A DNA stretch of 39,608 nt from Candidatus Nomurabacteria bacterium (GTDB taxonomy: Bacteria; Patescibacteriota; Minisyncoccia; Phycocordibacterales; UBA9973): positions 1 to 39,608 of the forward strand of contig JARIGO010000005.1 in NCBI GenBank assembly GCA_029288805.1, in the 5' to 3' direction. The notes beneath the pieces are model-generated. The model did not search any database. It was given only the letters and a program-made list of their open reading frames with translations, and was not told the DNA's origin. Shown here in pieces: positions 1-8,393 of the stretch (the first letter of the stretch is position 1; each line of letters starts with the position of its first letter). Position numbers and translations under genes: made by a program.

Positions 1-1327
1 CCCCCCCCGCTTCCTCTGCTTCCTCACTATCTATACCTACATTCTTTTCCAACACATCGTTCAGCGCCTTCTCCAAAAAATGAATCTGCTCTTTTGTTGC
101 AGCAAATCCTCCAGCCGCGGCATGTCCCCCAGAGTGAAGCAGGGTTCCCTCGGGAAGCTGCTGCATCAGTATTGCAGCATGGTGCGTAACGATCATGCGA
201 CAAGAACCCTTCAGGCTTCCGTCACCTCCCTCTCCCCAGACAAAGAAACTCTTACCATATGTTTCCTGTAATTTTCCTGCAACCAAACCAAGCACTGCCG
301 GACGCCATGACAAATCGCCAATAACTACGATATCTGGAAGTTCTCGTGCAGCAAGACGTGCATGCGCATCCTTCACAATGCGTGCCACCAATAACTTACG
401 TTCGTCATTTATTTTTGTTAGCTCTTGTACAAGTTCCAAAGCACGACGACGGTCATCAGTTGCCAACAATTCAAAAGCGAGCAATGGTGATGCCATGCGA
501 GATGCAGCGTTCAATCGTGGAGCGACAGTAAACGTCAGATCAGTTTCCGTCAGTCGCATCATATCGATACTGTTTGCGGCAAACAACGCCTGCAGTCCTA
601 CGCGACGAGTCTTTTGCATTACTTTCATACCGTAATACGTCAATATTCTATTTTCCCCAGTCAGTGAAACCATGTCTGAAAGCGTTGCAAAACCAACAAG
701 GTCAAGCAGCCACTTCTCCCACCCTTCAGGTACGGCATATTCCGCACCACATTTGTACAAAAAACCGCGAACGAGCATAAAAGCCGTGGCGGCGCCGCAT
801 AGATTCTTTTCTTTATAGTTTCCTACTGCAGGATGAATAACGGCAAACCCTGCAGGCAATATATCCAATGGTGCATGGTGGTCAGTAACAATGACATCGA
901 TACCGCGTGACTGCGCATCTGCAACTTCAGCGAGAGCAGTGATCCCAACATCCACAGTAATCATCAGTGTTACACCGAGACGCTGCAGCTCATCAATACC
1001 CTGCGTATTCACGCCGTACCCCTCATCATGACGATCAGGAATATACACATGGACTCGCTCCAGTATTTTCAATGCCTTAAACAAATCCAAAAGCACAACT
1101 GCCCCAGGAATGCCATCACAGTCATAGTCTGAGTAGATACCAATGTGTTCTCCGCCTACAATAGCAGCATGCAGTCGCTGTACTGCTTTTTCCATATCCC
1201 GAAATAAAAACGGGTCCCCAAGATTGTATTGCGGTTCAAGAAATTCTTTCTGACCTTCATCGGAGAGCTGCAGTCGTTCCAAAATAAGTGTTTTTAATTC
1301 ATCCGGAGTCGGAGCGAGAGGTTGCAT
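1..1327 (-). CDS. recJ: RecJ-like single-stranded-DNA-specific exonuclease, 3' end cut off by the window
   Basis: DHH-family 5'-3' ssDNA exonuclease used in recombination and mismatch or base-excision repair. About 442 codons are visible from the start and the gene runs off the left edge. Motifs read in order: SDYDCDGI near residues 66-73 (metal-binding DxD), PDRHDEGYG, TVDVGI, VTDHH (the DHH signature), and near the edge SGGHAAAGG, the GGH motif of the DHHA1 domain. The N-terminus is short compared with E. coli RecJ. The start is fixed by a TACAAT box ending 7 nt upstream of the ATG, implying a leaderless mRNA. It is divergent from the HIT gene. The last visible codons are acidic and include a run of eight G at the window edge. 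The family call is firm; completeness cannot be judged. Confidence 0.93.
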   Translation of the reverse strand, partial: MQPLAPTPDELKTLILERLQLSDEGQKEFLEPQYNLGDPFLFRDMEKAVQRLHAAIVGGEHIGIYSDYDCDGIPGAVVLLDLFKALKILERVHVYIPDRHDEGYGVNTQGIDELQRLGVTLMITVDVGITALAEVADAQSRGIDVIVTDHHAPLDILPAGFAVIHPAVGNYKEKNLCGAATAFMLVRGFLYKCGAEYAVPEGWEKWLLDLVGFATLSDMVSLTGENRILTYYGMKVMQKTRRVGLQALFAANSIDMMRLTETDLTFTVAPRLNAASRMASPLLAFELLATDDRRRALELVQELTKINDERKLLVARIVKDAHARLAARELPDIVVIGDLSWRPAVLGLVAGKLQETYGKSFFVWGEGGDGSLKGSCRMIVTHHAAILMQQLPEGTLLHSGGHAAAGGFAATKEQIHFLEKALNDVLEKNVGIDSEEAEEAGG

Positions 1328-1356
1328 ACCCGCGATTGTACCATATACTGACTACT
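1328..1356. promoter_or_regulatory. 29-nt divergent leaderless promoter pair
   Basis: The whole gap between recJ (minus) and the HIT gene (plus) is 29 nt. A minus-strand -10 box TACAAT (1335-1340) ends 7 nt before the recJ ATG, and a plus-strand -10 box TATACT (1344-1349) ends 7 nt before the HIT ATG. The -35 regions would lie inside the opposite gene. Transcription from either box should begin at or beside the start codon. Confidence 0.7.
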
Positions 1357-1752
1357 ATGAACGATACAATATTTGGCAAAATTATTCGCAAAGAAATACC
1401 TGCGACGACTGTTTATGAAGACGAGCAGTTTCTGGCATTTATGGACATCAACCCTGCCTCAAAAGGTCATATATTGCTTATACCAAAAGAACAATACAAG
1501 TGGATGCAAGATGTTCCCGATCAGCTTATAGCTGCAATCTTTATAAAAGCGAAAGAGTTGATGTTGATACTAAAAAAGGCGCTTGATGCCGACTATATAC
1601 AACTTGCAGTTGTCGGAAACGAAGTGCCTCATTTTCATATTCATCTTATTCCTCGTATGCTTGGCGACAATATTCACGGACCTCATGTACAGTACGCAGA
1701 AGGAGAAATGCAGCAATACGCTGACAAAGTTATTGCGGCGTTTGATCGCTAG
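1357..1752 (+). CDS. HIT-family nucleotide hydrolase/transferase
   Basis: 131-residue histidine-triad protein, probably a purine nucleoside phosphoramidase (HinT-like) or diadenosine polyphosphate hydrolase in the cytosol. It begins with the family's typical opening (DTIFGKIIRKEIPATTVYED) and has the catalytic triad H92-F-H94-I-H96 in PHFHIHLIP. An in-frame ATG 69 nt upstream lies inside recJ. The start at 1357 is preferred because it matches family N-termini and sits 7 nt after a TATACT box. Its 3' end overlaps the convergent surface-protein gene by 23 nt, with no terminator between them. Confidence 0.92.
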   Translation: MNDTIFGKIIRKEIPATTVYEDEQFLAFMDINPASKGHILLIPKEQYKWMQDVPDQLIAAIFIKAKELMLILKKALDADYIQLAVVGNEVPHFHIHLIPRMLGDNIHGPHVQYAEGEMQQYADKVIAAFDR

Positions 1753-4504
1753 CAGGGCTAGTTGTTTCAGGTGCAGCCACTTCTGGAGATTGTACTGCGG
1801 TTTGGTCATCTGAAGACTGATCATTAGTTACAGTGGTAGTCATTGGGGCGTTGGGATTGCTCTGCTGAGCCTGGTTCTGCAGTAACTGCTGCAGCTGTGC
1901 CTTTGTAAGACACACAGGATTAGTATCAGCATCACTATCAGTAACACACAAATTTTGTGTTGTAACAGTATTTATTTTAGCTATACCATGCGCAATTCCT
2001 TCAAGGAAGGTTTCAATATTTTGAGTAAGCGTCTGGTCATCAAACGTTGGCAATGCTTTCATTGTCATGTTCATTTCCTTGATTGCCTCGACGGTATACG
2101 GAACGAGACCTGTATAATTCAATGACAGAAGGTGGGTGCTTGGGTCCTGAGTCACGAGGTCAGGAAAGACTTGTCGCACCTCCTGCGCGATGAAGCCGGC
2201 ATGCTTCGGGTCAGCGCCCTGCTCTACGTTCCAGTTATAGTCTACGGGATTAAGCGCCAAGACCTTATCAAGTACAGACTGCGAAGCTGGGGTAATGTTT
2301 GTATTAAAGGACCATGCGCTGTTGTCAGAAAGGTTTGTGATGTTCTTCTTGAGGTTCATGTCAGATGAACAGGTTATGCCTCCTGACGTTGAAGGAACAA
2401 CTGAACAGGTACCTCCGGCGTTCTGGAAGGTAGCGACAGTGGTGCCAGTTGTCACAGATGAAGAGCCGACGGTCAGGAGGACTGCGGGAGAGGTATTAGC
2501 AATGCCAACATATCCCCCAGAAGTTAGTACCAACTGGTTATCATTAAATGCACCTCCATTTACAGAAGAACCGAAGCCAAGATACCCTGTAGGAACAGTA
2601 CCCTGAATAGGTGTAACGTATGCGCGAAATGATACTGCCTGAGAAGTTCCCGCCGTGGTTCCCCAGCCCTGGCCGGTCCAGCGAAGAGCCGGCGAGACCT
2701 GTTGGGCACCGAGTGCAGCGGCCGTGGTGTTGTTAACGGAGATACCAGAGGTAGTGGTGGACTGGCTGCCGCCAAGCGAAAGCGATGTGATGTCTAGGCG
2801 GGAAGATGGGGTACTGGTACCAATGCCAATAAAACCTGGAGAAACAGCGGAGCCAGAACCGCTAATACCAGTACCATATATGATGTTACCTATATCGAGT
2901 TGGTTATTGGCAGTAGCGGATGGGGCGCTGAGATTGTACCCAAGAATGATATTTCCTGCTCCAGTTGTAAGATTTGCACCAGCACTGAAACCAATGAGAG
3001 TGTTATTGTTTGCACCAGTAAGAATACCGTTTCCGGCATTAAAACCGATAAGCGTATTACTGCTTACATTGCTTCCTGTTGTAATACCCGTTCCTGCTCC
3101 GTAGCCAAGAGTAACATTATATGATCCGGTAGTATTGTACTGTAATGCTGAATTTCCCAATGCTGTATTAAATCCCCCTGTGGTATTCGAACTTGCAGCA
3201 TTTTGTCCTATGGCAATGTCTGATCCGCCACCAAGGTTTGCCTGCAACGCATTCACTCCTATAGCAGTATTACTGTTTCCAGTATTGTTAAAAAGGGCGT
3301 TTAGACCAATGGCGATGTTGTTCACACCAGCACTGTTAAGTCGCAATGCATTCGCGCCGACTGCTGTATTGTTGTAACCAGTGCTATTAGTAAGCATAGC
3401 CAAGTACCCAAGGGCAGTGTTACTGTTTCCGCTAGTATTTACATTCAAACTTCCGTAACCAACGCCAGTATTGGAACCACCAGTAGTATTGTCCAACCCA
3501 GAAGAAGCACCTAGGAACGTGTCATACATCCCATCAGTGCCTGTTGAATGAGTAAGGACACCCCCGCCATTACCAAGGAACATCGTTCCCGTATACACAG
3601 ATTGATCCGGAAGGTACAACACCTGGGTACCGCCTATATTGTACTTACCTCCTATTGCCAAATTAAGTTGCGGCATATTGGTATTATTAAAACCTGACGC
3701 ACTCGATGTCGTAAGAATCAGAGAATTTGAAGGTTCCAAGATTGAGAGCTTAGTCATAATTTCATTCGCGACGTCTCCATATCCTGCAGTATTTAAATGT
3801 TGCCAGTCATAACGAAGTGATGTTGGAATAACATCGTTATTATGGTCTGTGACATCCTGAGGACTTGCGGGGTTGTACAGTGAAACAAGATATGAGCGAA
3901 TGTCTATAAAACGATTACCGTACGTTGCGGCAAGGTACGTATTGATTTGGATAATGTTATTGTAGTCTGAGGTACCACTTGTTTCAGTATTACCATTTGT
4001 GACACCCAAAATAATGTATTTTGTATTACTATCTAAAGCGGCCACCATCGAGGCGATGTCTGCTTCAACAGTTGCAGGACTATTGTGGTTGTTTCTTCCA
4101 GCCCAAATAATGGTCGGCCAGGAGTGCTTGGCAGTGTCTGCAACCATGCGGGCTGCGATCTGGGTACTGGTCTGTCCTCCAATGCCACCGTTGTATACGT
4201 TATATCCTGTCAGCGCTGCTAGTTGAAACGGATATGGCTGCCCACCATCCTGTCCTCCAGCGGTAAGACTATCACCCCAGGTGGCGATATTGATACTGCT
4301 TGAGACATCACTAGCAGAAGCGTATTGGTTGGCAACATAACAATTGCTATCCCCCGGCGCGCACTGCGGATCAAGGGTTTGCCCTGGAGTGTACGGAGAA
4401 ACTAGTGGTGCTGCATACGAGACTCCGACAGAAAATGCCACGAGAAAACTTAGGGAAATAAAAAGCGTTTTGTGTTTTGTGATAAAGCCACGCAAGCGCA
4501 TCAT
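1730..4504 (-). CDS. Surface protein: SGNH hydrolase + head repeats + S74 intramolecular chaperone
   Basis: 924 residues. An N-terminal hydrophobic segment (about 13-31, ending SYAA) suggests export. An SGNH/GDSL-like domain follows: WGDSLTAGG (S79 as nucleophile candidate), GRNNHNS, and DWQHLNTAGYGD carrying a D..H pair. The middle (about 300-560) is a run of YadA-head-like repeats of the form NTAxGxxAL. The C-terminus is a Peptidase_S74 chaperone: S714 and K719 form the expected Ser-Lys dyad (SDMNLK), followed by HAGFIAQEV. In S74 proteins this domain trimerises the fibre and then cuts itself off, here releasing about 211 residues ending in a Q/T/S/P-rich tail. It is therefore probably a trimeric, enzyme-tipped surface fibre resembling phage tailspikes. 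A TATACT box (4514-4519) lies 9 nt before the ATG. Ligand and substrate are unknown. Confidence 0.85.
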   Translation of the reverse strand: MMRLRGFITKHKTLFISLSFLVAFSVGVSYAAPLVSPYTPGQTLDPQCAPGDSNCYVANQYASASDVSSSINIATWGDSLTAGGQDGGQPYPFQLAALTGYNVYNGGIGGQTSTQIAARMVADTAKHSWPTIIWAGRNNHNSPATVEADIASMVAALDSNTKYIILGVTNGNTETSGTSDYNNIIQINTYLAATYGNRFIDIRSYLVSLYNPASPQDVTDHNNDVIPTSLRYDWQHLNTAGYGDVANEIMTKLSILEPSNSLILTTSSASGFNNTNMPQLNLAIGGKYNIGGTQVLYLPDQSVYTGTMFLGNGGGVLTHSTGTDGMYDTFLGASSGLDNTTGGSNTGVGYGSLNVNTSGNSNTALGYLAMLTNSTGYNNTAVGANALRLNSAGVNNIAIGLNALFNNTGNSNTAIGVNALQANLGGGSDIAIGQNAASSNTTGGFNTALGNSALQYNTTGSYNVTLGYGAGTGITTGSNVSSNTLIGFNAGNGILTGANNNTLIGFSAGANLTTGAGNIILGYNLSAPSATANNQLDIGNIIYGTGISGSGSAVSPGFIGIGTSTPSSRLDITSLSLGGSQSTTTSGISVNNTTAAALGAQQVSPALRWTGQGWGTTAGTSQAVSFRAYVTPIQGTVPTGYLGFGSSVNGGAFNDNQLVLTSGGYVGIANTSPAVLLTVGSSSVTTGTTVATFQNAGGTCSVVPSTSGGITCSSDMNLKKNITNLSDNSAWSFNTNITPASQSVLDKVLALNPVDYNWNVEQGADPKHAGFIAQEVRQVFPDLVTQDPSTHLLSLNYTGLVPYTVEAIKEMNMTMKALPTFDDQTLTQNIETFLEGIAHGIAKINTVTTQNLCVTDSDADTNPVCLTKAQLQQLLQNQAQQSNPNAPMTTTVTNDQSSDDQTAVQSPEVAAPETTSPASDQTPQ

Positions 4505-4521
4505 GATGCGTTAAGTATACA

Positions 4522-5649
4522 TTATTTCAGCGCTGTAATGCCAGGCAGTGTGCCATTTGCAAGGTAATCTAATGTTGCACCACCTCCGGTAGAGACAAAA
4601 ATTTTCTTACCCTCTTTGTCTTTCAAGACTTTTTCTACTACAGCGCCAGTATCGCCCCCTCCGATCACAGTGTGAGCCTTTGAAGCTATGCATGCCTTCG
4701 CAAGTTCAGTGGTAGCTTTCACAAAACCTTTTTCATACCATCCTGTTGGACCATTCCAGACAACAAGCTTGGCCTTTGCGATCTTTTCGCTAATAAGCTG
4801 AATGCTTTGCGGGCCAATGTCCACGATCACATCTTGAGGTTCAACCTCATCCGGAGTGACTGCAACAGACTTTCCTTTTCGCAATACGAGACAGTCAGGT
4901 GGAAGCAACACTTTCGGATTTTTTAAAAGCGCAGCAATAGGCTTAGAGAAGCCGTCCTCAACAACGGATTTACCGACGGTAAATCCTGCTTCCTTATAAA
5001 AACTATTCAAAATAGCCCCAGAGATAACGACACTGTCAGCCAAGTCAGTGAAGCGCTTCAAGAGCGGGATCTTCGTTTCAAACTTTGCACCACCAAGGAT
5101 AAAGACAAAGGGATGCTTTTTGTTATCCAATACAGAAGACAAGGCAGTAATCTCCTTTTGCAACTGCACTCCGGCAAACGAAGGAAGATATTTAGGGATA
5201 CCGACAACAGAAGCATGCTTGCGATGTGACACGGAAAAAGCGTCATTTATATAGTACTGACCGAGCTTTGCCAAACTTTTTGCAAATGCTGCATCATTCT
5301 TTCCTTCCCCGGCATAGTGGCGAATATTTTCCAAAAGGATTACTGTATTCTTCGGGACCTGATCAATGATGGTTTTGATATGACTATCAGTAACGTCGTG
5401 TGTGATAAATACAATCTTATAGGTCTTTGAAAGGAACGTTGCCACGGGACGGAGCGTAGCCTTACTGTCACCCAAGTGAGCAATGAGAATTGGCGTGCCG
5501 CCTTTTTTCAAAATGGCATTGATAGTATCAAATGAGCTAGTGATGCGCCGTATATCCTTAATGCGATTGTTTGCAATCGGTACGTTATAGTCCACGCGTA
5601 CTAATATTTTTGCACCCTGTAGTTTTGGAAGTTCTTTTATTGATTTCAT
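4522..5649 (-). CDS. pgk: Phosphoglycerate kinase
   Basis: 375 residues, slightly short for the family. It interconverts 1,3-bisphosphoglycerate + ADP and 3-phosphoglycerate + ATP in glycolysis. Diagnostic motifs are RVDYNVP near residue 18 (substrate loop), GGAKFETKIPLL, VWNGPTGWYE, GGGDTGAVVEK and STGGGATLDYL (nucleotide site). Its ATG overlaps the tpiA stop codon (ATGA, 4 nt), so the two genes are co-transcribed and probably translationally coupled. The 3' end lies 17 nt from the start of the surface-protein gene. Confidence 0.97.
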   Translation of the reverse strand: MKSIKELPKLQGAKILVRVDYNVPIANNRIKDIRRITSSFDTINAILKKGGTPILIAHLGDSKATLRPVATFLSKTYKIVFITHDVTDSHIKTIIDQVPKNTVILLENIRHYAGEGKNDAAFAKSLAKLGQYYINDAFSVSHRKHASVVGIPKYLPSFAGVQLQKEITALSSVLDNKKHPFVFILGGAKFETKIPLLKRFTDLADSVVISGAILNSFYKEAGFTVGKSVVEDGFSKPIAALLKNPKVLLPPDCLVLRKGKSVAVTPDEVEPQDVIVDIGPQSIQLISEKIAKAKLVVWNGPTGWYEKGFVKATTELAKACIASKAHTVIGGGDTGAVVEKVLKDKEGKKIFVSTGGGATLDYLANGTLPGITALK

Positions 5650-6398
5650 GAAATACTCTTTGCTAATAAACCAAATCGCTTGGCATCCAGACTGACGCGG
5701 CCGACGAGGAAGCCCTGCGCTCCCCCCTCCTCAATGAAACTCTTGGCATTAAATTCGTCGGCAGATCCACCATAGACAATGACAACAGCTTTTGCGGTCT
5801 TCTCGTCATACAAGTCAGTTAAAAACTTCTTTATAAAAATAGTCATTTCGCGACATTCTGCAGGTGTTGCAGCTCGCTCAGCCTTTGCACCGATAGCCCA
5901 TACCGGCTCATACGCAATAATAACCTTCTTGGCTTGCAACGGAGTGAGGCCAGTAAAAATAGTCTCGAGCTGTTCTTTAACTTCACTGAGATACCACCCT
6001 TGGGCATCCCGACTTTTTTCACCAATACAAACAATTGGCAACAATTTCTTTTCACACAAGCGTGTTAGCTGCTCCTTAACAGTGGCATTACTATCTCCGC
6101 GAGCACGCATTTCTGAGTGGCCGATAATCACATACTGCGCTTTTGTATCCTTGAGCATTGCAGCACTCATAAGACCAGTTTGAGCCACTGCGTCCGAAGC
6201 GGCGACGCCCTGGGCACCAATTAATAATGGCACTTTTGCACCCTTTATGGCTGTAGGCAAAAAGATGGCAGGAGGACAAACAATGGTTGTCAGTGTTTTC
6301 TTGTAGAGCTTTGCAATGTCATTAGTCTTCTTTATCAAATCAGCAACCTGAGTATTCTTTTCTGGTGCCATTTTCCAATTTCCGATGAGATATATCAT
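5646..6398 (-). CDS. tpiA: Triosephosphate isomerase
   Basis: 250 residues when started at MIYLIGNWKM. It interconverts dihydroxyacetone phosphate and glyceraldehyde 3-phosphate. Visible family motifs are GNWKM (catalytic Lys), IIGHSEMR (catalytic His), AYEPVWAIG (catalytic Glu), and VYGGSADE with GFLVGRVSL (phosphate-binding loops). A longer frame with ATG at 6428 is rejected: a TATAAT box occupies 6405-6410 and ends exactly 6 nt before the ATG at 6398, giving a leaderless mRNA with the canonical N-terminus. It ends in TGA overlapping the pgk start. Grouping tpiA with pgk is a common glycolytic arrangement. Confidence 0.97.
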   Translation of the reverse strand: MIYLIGNWKMAPEKNTQVADLIKKTNDIAKLYKKTLTTIVCPPAIFLPTAIKGAKVPLLIGAQGVAASDAVAQTGLMSAAMLKDTKAQYVIIGHSEMRARGDSNATVKEQLTRLCEKKLLPIVCIGEKSRDAQGWYLSEVKEQLETIFTGLTPLQAKKVIIAYEPVWAIGAKAERAATPAECREMTIFIKKFLTDLYDEKTAKAVVIVYGGSADEFNAKSFIEEGGAQGFLVGRVSLDAKRFGLLAKSIS

Positions 6399-6404
6399 AA
6401 AAAG

Positions 6405-6410
6405 ATTATA
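6405..6410 (-). promoter_or_regulatory. -10 box of the tpiA-pgk operon (leaderless)
   Basis: TATAAT on the minus strand, 6 nt from the tpiA ATG. The predicted +1 falls at the start codon, so there is no 5' UTR. Confidence 0.7.
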
Positions 6411-6433
6411 GCATAATGACATGGACACAAAAA

Positions 6434-6460
6434 AAGCCGATAGATTTTTTCTATCGGCTT
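6434..6460 (-). terminator. Intrinsic terminator after the lipoprotein gene
   Basis: 11-bp perfect stem (6434-6444 with 6450-6460, arm AAGCCGATAGA), 5-nt loop, followed on the minus strand by a run of T. It lies 15 nt beyond the lipoprotein stop and just ahead of the tpiA promoter, separating the two units. Confidence 0.9.
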
Positions 6461-6475
6461 CTAAAAAATAAGTAG

Positions 6476-6961
6476 TTAATGAGTAAACGTTTGCTTAATG
6501 GCCTTAATGTGAGTGCTCTTTGCATCGTTCGTATCCTGAATATCTCCGCTCTGAGACCATTCAATGACCAACGTTGAGTCATCAAGTTTGTCAACAGTAA
6601 AGCTGTTATCGCCGGTATTTTTAAGGTTTACATCCAAGGTGTTGGATGTCAAGGTCCAACTGCCAGCATCTTTTGACTTATAGTATACGTCAGCAGTGGC
6701 GTTTCCACCCTGGCTAAAGGTAATAGCGGTAAAGTAAACCAATTGTTGATAATAGTCGTCGGTAGGCTTATCAACCCATGCACCGTTGTCCGTCTGAACG
6801 GAAATTGTTACCTTGTTCCAGGAAGCCTTAGTAAGAAGCTGGTCCTGAGTTTCAGAAGGCTTTGGGTCATTTTTTGAACAACCGGTTACAGCTATACAGC
6901 CTGCCAAAATTAGTACAAAAAGACCCAGTCTTTTTGTAAAGAAAGTGCTACTTTTTTTCAT
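6476..6961 (-). CDS. Small lipoprotein, lipocalin-like appearance
   Basis: 161 residues. A lipoprotein signal peptide ends in the lipobox VTGC, with Cys at about residue 28. The mature part is β-rich with alternating S/T/W/Y (SWTLTSNTLDVNL, LVIEWSQSGD), reminiscent of the lipocalin-like lipoproteins common in Bacteroidota, though I cannot assign a family. Unlike most genes here it has a full TTGACA-16-TATAAA promoter and a leader of about 50-60 nt. The ATG is preceded by A/T-rich sequence without a Shine-Dalgarno. Horizontal acquisition is possible. It is monocistronic between its own promoter and terminator. Confidence 0.75.
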   Translation of the reverse strand: MKKSSTFFTKRLGLFVLILAGCIAVTGCSKNDPKPSETQDQLLTKASWNKVTISVQTDNGAWVDKPTDDYYQQLVYFTAITFSQGGNATADVYYKSKDAGSWTLTSNTLDVNLKNTGDNSFTVDKLDDSTLVIEWSQSGDIQDTNDAKSTHIKAIKQTFTH

Positions 6962-7019
6962 TTTTTAATTTTTTAAAGAAAGTTTGATATCTGAAGAAGG
7001 TGTTATTTAATTTGTTATA

Positions 7020-7047
7020 TTTATAGCAAATTATAAGATTTTGTCAA
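7020..7047 (-). promoter_or_regulatory. Sigma70-type promoter for the lipoprotein gene
   Basis: Minus strand: TTGACA at 7042-7047, a 16-nt spacer, and TATAAA at 7020-7025. The expected start is near 7013, leaving a 5' UTR of about 50 nt. The strong -35 box contrasts with the -10-only starts seen elsewhere in the window. Confidence 0.7.
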
Positions 7048-7057
7048 GTCCCTTTAG

Positions 7058-8389
7058 TTAAGAAGCTGGCTGTTCCATAATATGAATCACAGAGCCTCCT
7101 GGATTAGCATTAGCATAATACCGGAAGTTGTCATAACTACCGCCAATACCCAGGAAGCCACCGCCATCACCAGAAACACCATAGACATATGTATAAATAT
7201 CCGCTGTATCACCTGGATTAAGAGCAAATGTCTTATCAAATGAATAACTGTATGGGAAATAGGTACTTTGTGTGCCGTTACCTTGCCCGCCAAACGCTGA
7301 GACTTCGGGATTATTAAACTGGTTTTTAGTCGGAATATCAGCCTCTGTCGGAGTGGCGCCGATAGCCTGAGGGGGGGTACCTGAAAGCTTGACCCCGCTA
7401 GCTAGATTATACCATTGATCAGAGCCACTTGTATTTACCTTGAGATAAAAAGCTACACCAACAAATTCCGTATCACTTGACCGTTTTCCTGAAATACCAA
7501 CACTGCCTCCACCAGAAACCTTGAATTCATAGGATCCCTTTTCTACAACGTTTAGCAATCGAGAAGCCGGGGCTCCGTTTCCATTTTCTGGATCATTGTT
7601 AGAATCAAACGCCGTTTGCGTGACACCTGGCACCTCATTTGTAATCCATAAATTTTGCTGATTGTTAGGAACACCTCCTATGAATGACAGCGGCATCCCC
7701 GTCGTAAGCACTCCTGGATCGAGACCATCTGTTGTCCCATTGAAAATTCCTCTTGAAGGAACATCGCCTCCTACAACATCGCCTCCGAAATTGTTATAGG
7801 TAATGGTACTTTGATTAGCGGAATAAAACTCCTTTGGAGCAGGTGTACAAGTACCATCCGTGTTGGCAACATACCCACTTGGAACAGTGGTCTGAGTACC
7901 AGTGATATTGGAACAGATATCGATGTTACAAAGCACAATTTGTCCGGCCGCATTGGCACACAAGCCATTATTACCTGAAGCGTTTTCAAGGCTGTTTGCC
8001 TGCATGGTTTCGCTAGTATTCAAGCTACCAGAAATATCAACAGAGGTTTTTTGCGTGCTGTCACCAAATGCCAACGCTCCGTCATTAGCGGCAGTACCTC
8101 CTAGCATAAGCCCGTTTATGTAGCCATTGGCACTAAGTGCGGCGTTTTGATTTGCAATAAATGATTCATCGATAGCCAAACCACCGCAAGCACCTAAACC
8201 GCAAAGACCTGTCGACTTCACCTGATCACCGGTACCAACGTTAAGTGGAGTGGCCGGATTATTGGCTGGTGGCGTGCCACTTGGATCATTGTATGTACCA
8301 GTAGCGGAAGCGAGATAACTGATACCGACAGCTAGTACAATACCTGCGATTACGTAAAGAAAATTTTTAAATACTGTTTTTTTATTCAT
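7058..8389 (-). CDS. Secreted/membrane-anchored surface protein, paralogue 3 of a triplet
   Basis: 443 residues, no recognised family. An N-terminal hydrophobic segment (about 11-29) is followed by a P/N-rich stretch and a conserved block GDQVKSTG..GGLAIDESFIANQNAALSANGYINGLMLGG. The same block occurs in the next two upstream genes (pattern QVKxGGLxVxxFxAxxNAxF..GxIxGG). Then comes a short Cys-bearing motif GLCANAAGQIVLCN, also shared (LCANKDGTITLCN; PVCADQDGEFYICG). The remaining 250 residues are unique, G/S/N-rich and β-like. It is last in the five-gene operon, 4 nt after the preceding gene. Function unknown; a cell-surface or pilus/fibre role is inferred from export and repeats. Confidence 0.75.
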   Translation of the reverse strand: MNKKTVFKNFLYVIAGIVLAVGISYLASATGTYNDPSGTPPANNPATPLNVGTGDQVKSTGLCGLGACGGLAIDESFIANQNAALSANGYINGLMLGGTAANDGALAFGDSTQKTSVDISGSLNTSETMQANSLENASGNNGLCANAAGQIVLCNIDICSNITGTQTTVPSGYVANTDGTCTPAPKEFYSANQSTITYNNFGGDVVGGDVPSRGIFNGTTDGLDPGVLTTGMPLSFIGGVPNNQQNLWITNEVPGVTQTAFDSNNDPENGNGAPASRLLNVVEKGSYEFKVSGGGSVGISGKRSSDTEFVGVAFYLKVNTSGSDQWYNLASGVKLSGTPPQAIGATPTEADIPTKNQFNNPEVSAFGGQGNGTQSTYFPYSYSFDKTFALNPGDTADIYTYVYGVSGDGGGFLGIGGSYDNFRYYANANPGGSVIHIMEQPAS

Positions 8390-8393
8390 ATTA

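Noticed and set aside
1-10. Run of eight C at the left edge as a phase-variable tract in recJ
   Set aside because: It is at the window boundary and the frame beyond it cannot be read.
195-780. Plus-strand ORFs inside the recJ region
   Set aside because: They are opposite-strand shadows of a complete RecJ reading frame with all motifs.
1288-1356. Upstream extension of the HIT ORF
   Set aside because: It lies inside recJ on the opposite strand, and the -10 box and family N-terminus support the ATG at 1357.
2132-3377. Plus-strand ORFs over the S74 surface protein
   Set aside because: Low-complexity repeats on the minus strand create open frames; no motif or promoter supports them.
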